A DNA stretch of 64,000 nt, taken from NCBI GenBank assembly GCA_947476625.1, contig CANJRA010000001.1:1-64000 (forward strand). The letters are read 5' to 3'. This stretch comes from Fidelibacterota bacterium (GTDB lineage: Bacteria; Pseudomonadota; Alphaproteobacteria; Rhodospirillales; Rhodospirillaceae). A program made the position numbers and the translations under genes. A model generated the notes under the pieces. That model saw nothing but the letters and a program-made list of their open reading frames with translations, had not been told where the DNA came from and ran no database searches. Of this stretch, positions 55,123-64,000 are shown one piece after another (positions within the stretch are counted from its first letter, which is position 1; each line of letters starts with the position of its first letter).

Positions 55123-55824
55123 CTACGCGCGCTTTTTCTTTTTCGCTTTTATTTTCGCGGCCTTGATCTTTTGCGCTTCGGCGCTTTCCGGCGCGGGCGT
55201 CTTGGGCGTGTAAGGGCACAGATCAAAAACCGGGCAACGCCAGCATTCCGGCAGCCGCGCTTTGCAAACATAACGCCCGTGCAGAATCAGCCAGTGATGG
55301 GCGTGCTGCTTGAATTCGGCCGGCGTGGCTTTCTCAAGTTTCTGTTCGACTTCCAGCGGGTTTTTTCCCGGCGCGATTTTGGTGCGGTTGCCGACGCGGA
55401 AGATGTGCGTGTCCACGGCAATTGTGTGCTGACTAAAGGCCACATTGAGAACCACGTTCGCCGTCTTGCGGCCGACGCCCGGCAACGCCTCCAGTTCCTC
55501 ACGCGTCGCTGGTACCTGACTCTTGTGTTTCTCGATCAGGATTTTCGACAGCGCGATGACGTTGGCGGCCTTGGCGTTAAAGAGGCCGATGGTCTTGATG
55601 TAATTCTTGAGCCCGACTTCGCCCAGTGCCGCCATCTTTTCGGGCGTGTCGACCAGTTTGAATAATGGCCCGGTGGCTTTGTTGACGCCGACGTCCGTCG
55701 CCTGGGCCGACAGCACCACGGCGACCAGCAACGTATAAGCGTTGATGTATTTAAGTTCGGTTCTCGGCACCGGCTCTAGATCGCGCAGGCGGCGATAGAA
55801 TTCCGAAACCTTCTCCGGCCTCAT
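55123..55824 (-). CDS. nth: Endonuclease III (DNA glycosylase/AP lyase)
   Basis: A 233-residue base-excision repair enzyme for oxidised pyrimidines. The helix-hairpin-helix LEALPGVGRKTANVVLNVAF carries the catalytic lysine, VDTHIFRV the catalytic aspartate, and the C-terminal C-x6-C-x2-C-x5-C (CKARLPECWRCPVFDLC) the 4Fe-4S cluster. A lysine-rich tail follows. ATG 55824 gives the standard N-terminus RPEKVSEFYRRL; the frame is open further upstream through a repeat element and part of dapB. It is the last gene of the dnaK-dnaJ-dapB-nth run. Confidence 0.96.
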   Translation of the reverse strand: MRPEKVSEFYRRLRDLEPVPRTELKYINAYTLLVAVVLSAQATDVGVNKATGPLFKLVDTPEKMAALGEVGLKNYIKTIGLFNAKAANVIALSKILIEKHKSQVPATREELEALPGVGRKTANVVLNVAFSQHTIAVDTHIFRVGNRTKIAPGKNPLEVEQKLEKATPAEFKQHAHHWLILHGRYVCKARLPECWRCPVFDLCPYTPKTPAPESAEAQKIKAAKIKAKKKKRA

Positions 55825-55841
55825 GACGCTTTTTCTTGAGT

Positions 55842-55890
55842 GAGCCTGGTCTTGTCGGAAAACCGGCGTCCACTTTTCCGGACCATGCTC
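55842..55890. repeat. 49-bp nested inverted repeat between dapB and nth
   Basis: Outer arms GAGCCTGGTC (55842-55851) and GACCATGCTC (55881-55890) match with one mismatch; inner arms CGGAAAA (55856-55862) and TTTTCCG (55874-55880) match perfectly around CCGGCGTCCAC. The order CGGAAAACCGG...CCACTTTTCCGGACCATGCTC is that of a dispersed palindromic repeat familiar from Rhizobiales genomes. It ends at the dapB stop codon. I see one copy in this window. Confidence 0.7.
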
Positions 55891-56687
55891 TAGCCCAGCC
55901 CGAGCACATCGCGCATGGAGTAAAGGCCGGGTGTGCGCGCTTTGGTCCACAGCGCCGCACGCACAGCGCCTTTTGCGAAAATCGCGCGCGAGGATGCCTT
56001 GTGCGTGATTTCGATGCGTTCGCCATCGGCGGCGAAAACCACCGTGTGATCACCGACGACATCGCCGCCGCGTAACGTCGCAAAGCCGATTTCGCCGGTA
56101 GGACGCGCGCCGACCTGACCATCGCGCGTGGTGCGCGCAACATCCGTCAAGGCAACCTTGCGGCCCTTTGCTGCGGCTTCGCCCAAACCCAACGCCGTGC
56201 CCGACGGCGCATCGACCTTGTGACGATGATGCATTTCGAGAATGTCGATGTCGTAATCGGTGCCGAGGGTGGCAGCGAGTTTCTCGGTCAGCGCCAGAAG
56301 CACATTGACGCCGACGCTCATGTTGGGCGCCTGAATGATGACAGTCTTTTTCGCGGCCGCCGCGATGGTAGCGCGCACGTCGTCATTGAGGCCGGTTGTG
56401 CCAATAATCAGGGCCTTGCCGGTCGAGGCTGCCAATTCCGCGTGGATTTTGGTCGCTGCTGGAGTCGTGAAATCGATCACGGCGTCGCTGGCGGCAAACA
56501 GCGCCTTGGTATCATTGGTGACGACAACGCCCTGCGCCGCAGCGCCGACAAGCGTGCCCAGATCCTGCCCGAGCAACGCGCCCGACGGCTCGGTGCCGCC
56601 GGCCAGGCTTGCGCCGGGTGTCGCTAAAACTTCTTGGATGAGCATGCGGCCCATACGGCCTGCACATCCGACAATTCCGATTTTCAT
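55890..56687 (-). CDS. dapB: 4-hydroxy-tetrahydrodipicolinate reductase
   Basis: A 265-residue enzyme of lysine and diaminopimelate synthesis. KIGIVGCAGRMGRMLIQEVL is the NAD(P) motif at the N-terminus, IGTTGLND and APNMSVGVNVLL follow, and EMHHRHKVDAPSGTAL is the catalytic signature. ATG 56687 gives the usual start; 12 upstream codons are dropped. It lies between dnaJ and nth, 92 bases downstream of dnaJ. Confidence 0.97.
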   Translation of the reverse strand: MKIGIVGCAGRMGRMLIQEVLATPGASLAGGTEPSGALLGQDLGTLVGAAAQGVVVTNDTKALFAASDAVIDFTTPAATKIHAELAASTGKALIIGTTGLNDDVRATIAAAAKKTVIIQAPNMSVGVNVLLALTEKLAATLGTDYDIDILEMHHRHKVDAPSGTALGLGEAAAKGRKVALTDVARTTRDGQVGARPTGEIGFATLRGGDVVGDHTVVFAADGERIEITHKASSRAIFAKGAVRAALWTKARTPGLYSMRDVLGLG

Positions 56688-56779
56688 GGTCCGATTCTCA
56701 TGGAGAGCAGCCCCGGTGTTCAAATGTGCCCGGAGTATATGTCCTCTTGTGTCGTCCCGACAACGGACGACAAATAATG

Positions 56780-57934
56780 CTACTTGGAGGCTTTCGCGCC
56801 CGCGCCGATGAAGTCCTTCACCTTATCGAGGAAGCTGGTGCATTCCGGGCTATAGGTGGCGGCTTCGCTTTCGGTCTCGAACTCTTCGAGCAGTTTGCGT
56901 TGCTTATCGGTGAGATTCACCGGCACTTCGACAGCGGCTTCCAGGAACATATCGCCGCGTGCCTGCGAGCGCAGAACGCTCATGCCCTTACCCTTCAAAC
57001 GGAAGCGGTGGCCGTTCTGACAGCCTTTGGGGACTTGAACCTTGATCTTGCTGCCGTCGATCACGGGCATTTCAAGTTCGCCGCCCAAAGCCGCCATGGT
57101 CATGGGAATAGGCATGCGCATGAAAAGGTTCGCGCCGTCGCGCTGGAACATGCGATGCGGGGCAATGGCGAGGAAGATATAGAGATCGCCGGCGGACGCA
57201 CCGTGCATGCCGGCCTCGCCTTCCCCGGCGAGGCGAATGCGCGTGCCTTCTTCGACACCCGGCGGAACTGTGACGTCGAGCGCCTTTTCTTTGCGGGTAC
57301 GTCCGGCACCGCCGCACTTGGGGCACGGGTCAGTAATGACCTGACCGCCGCCATGGCACGTGGGACACACGCGCTCGACCGTGAAGAAGCCCTGCTGGCT
57401 GCGAATTTTGCCGGCGCCTTTACAGCCCGGGCACGTCGAAGGCGCCGCGCCGTCCTTGCTGCCCGAGCCTTTGCATTTTTCGCAGGCAATGGACGACGGC
57501 ACGGTGATGGTGGCCTTCTTGCCGTTGAAAGCTTCCTCGAGCGTGATCTCCATGTTGTAGCGCAGGTCTTGGCCGCGTGCCGGACCGCGCCCACGGCCGC
57601 CGCGCTGGCCGCCCATCATGCCAAACATTTCGTCAAAGATGTCGGCGAAGCCCGCGCCGAAATCGAAACCGAAACCACCACCGCCGCCGGGGCCACCGCC
57701 TTGCTCGAAAGCCGCATGGCCATAGCGGTCGTAAGCCGCGCGCTTTTGTTCATCGCGCAGGATGTCGTAGGCTTCACTTAAGACTTTGAATTTGTGCTCG
57801 GCGTCTTTGTTGCCCGGATTGCGGTCCGGGTGAAATTCCATGGCGAGCTTGCGGTACGACTTTTTGAGATCGTCGCCGGACGCGCTCTTCGCGACGCCCA
57901 GAATCTCATAATAACACTGCTTCACCGCGCTCAT
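56780..57934 (-). CDS. dnaJ: Chaperone DnaJ
   Basis: A 384-residue type I J-protein. The J-domain (residues about 5-70) contains HPDRNPG, then a glycine/phenylalanine-rich linker, four CXXCXGXG zinc repeats ([32 protein letters not shown]), and the C-terminal substrate domains. It stimulates the ATPase of DnaK. A hairpin (GCCGGGA/TCCCGGC, 57964-57983) lies between dnaK and dnaJ and may tune their relative expression. Confidence 0.98.
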   Translation of the reverse strand: MSAVKQCYYEILGVAKSASGDDLKKSYRKLAMEFHPDRNPGNKDAEHKFKVLSEAYDILRDEQKRAAYDRYGHAAFEQGGGPGGGGGFGFDFGAGFADIFDEMFGMMGGQRGGRGRGPARGQDLRYNMEITLEEAFNGKKATITVPSSIACEKCKGSGSKDGAAPSTCPGCKGAGKIRSQQGFFTVERVCPTCHGGGQVITDPCPKCGGAGRTRKEKALDVTVPPGVEEGTRIRLAGEGEAGMHGASAGDLYIFLAIAPHRMFQRDGANLFMRMPIPMTMAALGGELEMPVIDGSKIKVQVPKGCQNGHRFRLKGKGMSVLRSQARGDMFLEAAVEVPVNLTDKQRKLLEEFETESEAATYSPECTSFLDKVKDFIGAGAKASK

Positions 57935-57963
57935 GCTTTTAGCCTAGCTCCATGTTCATCACG

Positions 57964-57983
57964 GCCGGGATTTAAGTCCCGGC
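57964..57983 (-). promoter_or_regulatory. Hairpin between dnaK and dnaJ
   Basis: GCCGGGA pairs with TCCCGGC around a six-base loop, 30 bases upstream of the dnaJ ATG and 60 bases after dnaK. There is no T run, so it is more likely an RNA-processing or attenuating structure that lowers dnaJ relative to dnaK than a full terminator. Confidence 0.45.
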
Positions 57984-58043
57984 TGCGATAAGCATCATTG
58001 TATCAACCGAAACCACAGGCCCCCTGCGATAACGAGCGCGTGA

Positions 58044-59948
<1,905 letters not shown>

Positions 59949-60051
59949 ACGTTCCGTTCCTTTTTTCAGCGGCAGACATCAAAGGCCCAAAGAGGCACCC
60001 TGGATATCCCCTCATTGCATAAGCCCCTCAGAGGCTTGGTAAACCTGGGGG

Positions 60052-60085
60052 CGTATATAAGGGGGGTGGCTGGGGGCTGCAACGG
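60052..60085 (-). promoter_or_regulatory. Probable sigma-32-type promoter of dnaK
   Basis: On the minus strand CTTATATACG (60052-60061) matches the alphaproteobacterial heat-shock -10 (CYTATNTNNG). A -35-like CCGTTGCAG lies at 60077-60085, 15 bases away, in a C-rich spacer typical of such promoters. Its -35 has GTTG instead of CTTG. The start of transcription would be near 60043, about 95 bases before the dnaK ATG. I see no CIRCE dyad. Confidence 0.5.
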
Positions 60086-60261
60086 CCCAACCGACTCTTT
60101 TCGCAGGATTTTCTGCCGGTTTGGCTCGAAAAATTGCTAATTCCCGGCGGTTATACCCTGCAAAACGCCGTCCGAACTGTGGAGACTTCGTCGAAGCGGC
60201 TTATATTTAGTAGCGCGCTGGAAATCGGCCACACTAGGGCCGCTTATACCCTCAATTCGTC

Positions 60262-60925
60262 ATGGTTGCTGGAATGACCGCCCAGAGATCGCTTTTTGCG
60301 CTGCCGGCGCCCGAATCCCTCCCCGATGGGGTCTTCTTTTTGCCCAACGCATTGACCGATGCGGTGCTTGAGGACGTGGTCCGCGCGTTAAAAGCTGTCG
60401 TGGTGGCGGCTCCGCCACAGCGTACCCAAACCCGCGGTGGGGGCATGACCTCGGCCGCCATGACCAACTGCGGCAATGCCGGCTGGTGGAGCGATCGGCG
60501 CGGCTATCGCTATCTCACGCGGCGTCCCGATACCGGGGGGGCCATGGCCGGCGATGCCCGCTGTATTCAGCCGGGTGGTGCGCGAGATTGCAGCACAAAC
60601 GCCGTGGGCGGACTTTACGCCCGAAGCGTGCCTGATCAATTTCTATGAGCCGAGCGCGAAAATGGGACTGCACCAAGATCGCGACGAGGCGGATCTTTCG
60701 CATCCGATTGTCACTGTTTGTCTCGGTGACGATGCCGATTTTTTAATCGGCGGATTTGGGCGCACCGATAAGACACAAAGCCTGCGGGTCAGTCATGGCG
60801 ATGCGTTGATCATGGGCGGCGCCAGCCGCATGCGCTTTCACGGCGTGCGCAAGATTTATCCTGGCACAAGCCCACTGCCCGCGCTTGGCGGACGCTACAG
60901 CTTGGCCTTCAGGAAAGCGCTTTAG
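60262..60925 (+). pseudogene. alkB: AlkB-type alkylation repair dioxygenase, frameshifted in a G run
   Basis: AlkB uses Fe(II) and 2-oxoglutarate to remove alkyl groups from DNA bases. The first part has MTSAAMTNCGNAGWWSDRRG and YRYLTRRPDTGG; the rest lies in another frame with PWPAMPAVFSRVVREIA, CLINFYEPSAKMGLHQDRDE (iron ligands H and D), the last histidine in FHGVRKIYPG, and SLAFRKAL at the stop. The break is the run of seven Gs at 60535-60541; six would join the parts into about 220 residues, the normal length. Without this, neither half has the complete active site. Its stop overlaps the next gene by four bases, tail to tail. Confidence 0.8.
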
Positions 60926-62163
60926 TTGCCTTTGTAGCTCACGCGCCAGACGGTTTGAGAGCTGTCATCGGCGATCAGCAAGCTGCCGTCTTTAGCGACG
61001 GCAATGCCGGCGGGGCGTCCCCAAACCTGCGCGGTTGATCCGTTGCTTGGCCAGAAGCCGCTGGCGAATACCGTATACCCGCCGGCGGGCTTTTTGTTGT
61101 CGAAGGGGACGTAGGCAACGTTGTAGCCGCGCGGCGAGGATGCATTCCACGACCCATGCAGAGCGACGAAAGCGCCGCCGCGATATTCTTTCGGAAATTG
61201 TGTGGCAGTATAAAACGCAAAACCGATGGGGGCCGAGTGCGAGCGGAACAGCACGTCCGGCACCGTGGCTTTGGCGACAAGATCGGGACGTTTATTGGCA
61301 AAGCCGGGTTGCGGGTTTTTACCTATGTAGCTGTAAGGCCAGCCGTAGAATCCGCCATCTGCGACCCGTGTGAGATAGTCGGGCACCAATTCGTCGCCCA
61401 GCGTGTCGCGCTCGTTGACGACGGTGTAAAGATCTTTGGTTCCTGGATAAAAGCCGACACCGACAGGATTACGCAGGCCGCTGGCAAAGGTGCGCTGATT
61501 ACCTGCCTTCGTGCCGTCGCCGTTCAGGGTAAATACCTGAATCGATGCGCGCGGCGCCGGCTCTTCGGAAATGTTGCCGGCAGAACCAATCGCAGCATAA
61601 AGCTTCGTGCCGTCCGGGCTGAGCGCAACATTGCGCGTGCTGTGACCGCCCGTCGTACCAAACGCGCCGTCGGCCGTGACAAGCGTCGGCGTCGCACGCG
61701 CGGTGGTGTCGCCAGCGGTGTACGGAATACGCCAAGCACCCTCGAGATCGCCGACATACAACGCGTCTTTGCCGAGCGCGATACCGTAGGGAGATTTGAA
61801 ACCTTGCACAAAGGTGCTGACGTTTTCGGCTTTGCCGTCGCCGTCAGCATCGCGCAGCAAAGTAACTTTGCCCGCACTCGTTTCTACCAGCAGCACATCG
61901 CCGTTAGCGGCAACGACCATGTTGCGCGCATGAGAGAGGCCTTCGGCGAATACGTTCACGCTAAAGCCCGGCGGCACACTCAACGTCGCACCTGCAGGCT
62001 TTGCAACGTGTTGCGACGGGTTAGCTTTGCTGGGGCTATCGCCCGGCTTGGCAAGCGCGGAAGGATCGACTTTGATTTGCGTGCCGGGCGGAGCGTCCGC
62101 CAAAACCGGCGCGGCGATGACCGCAACGCTAAAGACAGTCGCTACCAAAGCTGAACGCGTCAT
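60922..62163 (-). CDS. Sorbosone/glucose-dehydrogenase-like PQQ beta-propeller protein
   Basis: A 413-residue secreted protein with a signal peptide (VATVFSVAVIAAPVLADA) and a six-bladed propeller of the GSDH family: VNVFAEGLSHARNMVVAANGDVLLVE, NPVGVGFYPGTKDLYTVVNERD, GWPYSYIG and FALHGSWN-type VALHGSWNASSPRGYN. Relatives oxidise sugars with PQQ in the periplasm; no PQQ synthesis genes are here and some members do not bind PQQ. It starts 22 bases after grpE, so it shares the hrcA-grpE transcript unless it has its own promoter. Confidence 0.86.
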   Translation of the reverse strand: MTRSALVATVFSVAVIAAPVLADAPPGTQIKVDPSALAKPGDSPSKANPSQHVAKPAGATLSVPPGFSVNVFAEGLSHARNMVVAANGDVLLVETSAGKVTLLRDADGDGKAENVSTFVQGFKSPYGIALGKDALYVGDLEGAWRIPYTAGDTTARATPTLVTADGAFGTTGGHSTRNVALSPDGTKLYAAIGSAGNISEEPAPRASIQVFTLNGDGTKAGNQRTFASGLRNPVGVGFYPGTKDLYTVVNERDTLGDELVPDYLTRVADGGFYGWPYSYIGKNPQPGFANKRPDLVAKATVPDVLFRSHSAPIGFAFYTATQFPKEYRGGAFVALHGSWNASSPRGYNVAYVPFDNKKPAGGYTVFASGFWPSNGSTAQVWGRPAGIAVAKDGSLLIADDSSQTVWRVSYKGN

Positions 62164-62185
62164 TCCGGCCTCCCTTGTTTTGATT

Positions 62186-62791
62186 CTATGCCGTCGTATT
62201 TACACCGTTGTTGGCGTTTGCGTTGTTCGCGGCGTCGCGTTTGGGTCCGCCTTTGGAGACGACAACCATGGCCGGACGCAGCAGACGGTCGTGGATCATA
62301 TAGCCTTCCTGAAAAACCTGCACGACGGTTCCATGAGGTACGGTCGTATTCTCGACCTCTTGAATGGCGTTGTGAAGATTGGCGTCGAAGGGCTGTTCGA
62401 GGGCGTTCAAGCGCCGTACACCTTGATTCTCGAGTACCGTCTCGAGTTCTTTGCTGGTGAGTTCAACACCGGTCGCCAGATTACGAAGGGTTTCGTTAGA
62501 CGCACGCGATTCTACCGGCGCCGCCAGCAACGCCCGTCCAAGATTGTCGGCCACCTGTAACAACGCCTTAGCGATATTCGAAACAGCGTATTTAGCGTTG
62601 TCGGAGATGCGCTTGTCGGCGCGTTTGCCGGCATTCTCAGCTTCGGCCAGCGCCAGCAGCTTGTCTTTCTTCAACGTTTCGACCTGCGCTTCAAGCTCGG
62701 TGATGCGCGTCTGCGGATCGACGGGCGGCTCAGAGGCGGGCGCGGGCTGTTCAAAGGATGGTTCGGTTTGGCCGTTCGTATCGGAGGTCAT
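62186..62791 (-). CDS. grpE: Nucleotide exchange factor GrpE
   Basis: A 201-residue protein with an acidic, proline-rich N-terminal tail, a long coiled coil (ELEAQVETLKKDKLLALAEA, about residues 30-75) and the GrpE beta domain containing VELTSKELETVLENQGV and VPHGTVVQVFQEGYMIHDRLLRPAMV. It releases ADP from DnaK. It follows hrcA by 34 bases. dnaK and dnaJ are about 2.2 kb away, beyond the sorbosone-dehydrogenase-like gene and the broken alkB. Confidence 0.97.
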   Translation of the reverse strand: MTSDTNGQTEPSFEQPAPASEPPVDPQTRITELEAQVETLKKDKLLALAEAENAGKRADKRISDNAKYAVSNIAKALLQVADNLGRALLAAPVESRASNETLRNLATGVELTSKELETVLENQGVRRLNALEQPFDANLHNAIQEVENTTVPHGTVVQVFQEGYMIHDRLLRPAMVVVSKGGPKRDAANNANANNGVNTTA

Positions 62792-62825
62792 GATTCACTA
62801 TCTTCTATTGTGTAGTTAATGACGA

Positions 62826-63893
62826 TTATTGTTCGAGCATACGGCCGACAAGCTTTGCGGTGTAGTCGACCATGGGAATGATACGGGCGTAATTCAAACG
62901 TGTCGGGCCAATAACGCCGATGGCGCCGACGATTTGCTCACGGGCGTTTTGAAACGGCGCCACGACCATAGAACATCCGGCCATGCCGAAAAGTTCATTC
63001 TGCGCACCGATGAAAATCTGCACACCGTCGCCGCGGCCTACCAGATCGAGCACACGCACCATTTGCTCGCGTGCTTCCAGTACCGAGAACAGATGGCGGA
63101 TGCTTTCCAGATCTTCCATGCCGGTGACGTTATTGAGCAAATTGGATTGGCCTTTGATGATGAGCGCTGTGTCGCGCGGCCCGGCAACGGCCCCGGCCCA
63201 CGTGGCCAGCCCGGCTTTCACCACTTTTGCCGTCAGCTCGTCGAGCTGGGCACGGCGGGAATCAAGGTCGATCAAAATGTCCGCCTTGGCTTCAGCGAGG
63301 GTCTTGCCGGTCAGGTGGGCGGCGAGGAAATTACCGGCTTCAACCAACGCCGACGGAGGCAGGTCTGCCGGCACTTCGAGCAGGCGGTTTTCGACAACCC
63401 CGTTTTCGTTGACCATCACCACGAGCGCGCGGCCGGGCTTGAGATTGACGAATTCGATGTGTTTGAGAGGCGCCTCGACTTTGGGCGCGAAAACCAGACT
63501 CGCGCATTGAGCAAGACCGGCGAGCGTGCCGGTGACTTGACTCAAGACGTCTTCCGACGATCTTCCGGACGCTTGGCAATGGGCGTCGATGGTCTTGCGC
63601 TCTTCAGCATCGAGACCGCCGACTTGCAAAAGGCCGCTGACAAACATGCGCAAACCCGCTTCGGTCGGCAGACGTCCGGCGGAGGCGTGCGGCGCATAGA
63701 GCAAACCGGCATATTCCAGATCCGCCATGACGTTGCGGATGGTTGCCGGCGATAGCATCCCGTTCAGTTTACGCGCAATGGTACGCGAGCCGACAGGTTC
63801 GCCGGTTTCGACAAACGCATCGACGATATGGCGGAAGATATCCCGCGACCGTTCATTTAAGGCGACGACGCCATGCGCATCGGAAGCGATCAT
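62826..63893 (-). CDS. hrcA: Heat-inducible transcription repressor HrcA
   Basis: A 355-residue repressor. The N-terminal winged helix has RSRDIFRHIVDAFVETGEPVGSRTIA and LSPATIRNVMADLEYAGLL, followed by the GAF-like dimer domain (HIEFVNLKPGRALVVMVNENG, and GPTRLNYARIIPMVDYTA at the end). It normally represses groESL or dnaK through CIRCE, but no CIRCE dyad is visible in this window, so its main target is probably elsewhere. The first 106 bases upstream, to the window edge, hold no other gene that I can see. Confidence 0.97.
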   Translation of the reverse strand: MIASDAHGVVALNERSRDIFRHIVDAFVETGEPVGSRTIARKLNGMLSPATIRNVMADLEYAGLLYAPHASAGRLPTEAGLRMFVSGLLQVGGLDAEERKTIDAHCQASGRSSEDVLSQVTGTLAGLAQCASLVFAPKVEAPLKHIEFVNLKPGRALVVMVNENGVVENRLLEVPADLPPSALVEAGNFLAAHLTGKTLAEAKADILIDLDSRRAQLDELTAKVVKAGLATWAGAVAGPRDTALIIKGQSNLLNNVTGMEDLESIRHLFSVLEAREQMVRVLDLVGRGDGVQIFIGAQNELFGMAGCSMVVAPFQNAREQIVGAIGVIGPTRLNYARIIPMVDYTAKLVGRMLEQ

Positions 63894-64000
63894 GTGCGGT
63901 GCTCGAACTTGGTCAGGGTTAAGGGGGCCAAAAGTTAAAAGGCTGTCCGCTATGTAAGCCGCGGGGCGGGGGTCGTCAATGCGCCCACAACCTTAAGAAT

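Overview
The window is a GC-rich chromosomal stretch of an alphaproteobacterium, about 60 complete or broken genes with almost no spare DNA. The evidence is the alphaproteobacterial gene set and order: mutS, a small membrane gene, glnD, murJ and trpS in one run; a CnoX/Lon-like/Trm112/DUF971 operon; TauE/SafE followed by a TIGR02186 protein; a MaeB malic enzyme with a phosphotransacetylase tail; and hrcA-grpE near dnaK-dnaJ-dapB. A 49-bp nested inverted repeat after dapB resembles a repeat I know from Rhizobiales. I cannot name the genus. No phage, plasmid, CRISPR or secretion cluster is visible, and most of the window is housekeeping.

Layout. 1-0.45 kb: the end of an IS3-family element that has cut a sirtuin gene in half. 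0.5-6.5 kb: a tyrosine phosphatase, thpR, and a TesA/YbbA/YbbP set whose divergent genes share one CATG as start codon, then a BAX-inhibitor-1 protein. 6.5-11.1 kb: an aminotransferase, a 27-residue membrane peptide, a large exported haem-motif protein and tRNA-Thr. 11.2-15.1 kb: a UbiH-type hydroxylase facing the DUF971/Trm112/Lon-like/CnoX operon, then tRNA-Gly. 15.2-28.1 kb: envelope genes, namely an MsbA-type exporter, a C3-amination pair (transaminase plus Gfo/Idh oxidoreductase), a CapD/WbpM-type dehydratase, a NeuD-like acetyltransferase and GDP-fucose synthesis (gmd, fcl), interrupted by purH. 28.1-30.9 kb: TauE/SafE, TIGR02186, UspA and NifU.

30.9-35.9 kb is the accessory part. It holds gene remnants, two orphan small proteins, a DUF47/Pit phosphate pair with a frameshifted transporter, a LysR regulator and an AT-rich dyad. 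35.9-45 kb is trpS, murJ, glnD, a small membrane gene and mutS. 45-55 kb has maeB, a PhoR-like kinase without its regulator, an AmpG-like permease, typA, an adenosine-kinase-like enzyme, a frameshifted EI24/CysZ-like gene and a bactofilin. 55-64 kb is nth, dapB, dnaJ, dnaK, a frameshifted alkB, a sorbosone-dehydrogenase-like protein, grpE and hrcA.

The strongest unusual signals are the number of broken genes (truncated sirtuin and TPR protein; frameshifts in pit, the EI24/CysZ gene and alkB), the palindrome that extends the thpR reading frame, the shared tesA/ybbA start site and the nested dyad beside the LysR gene. Two frameshifts lie in single-base runs, so assembly error must be excluded before calling decay or phase variation. 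I did not find a convincing new multi-gene system.
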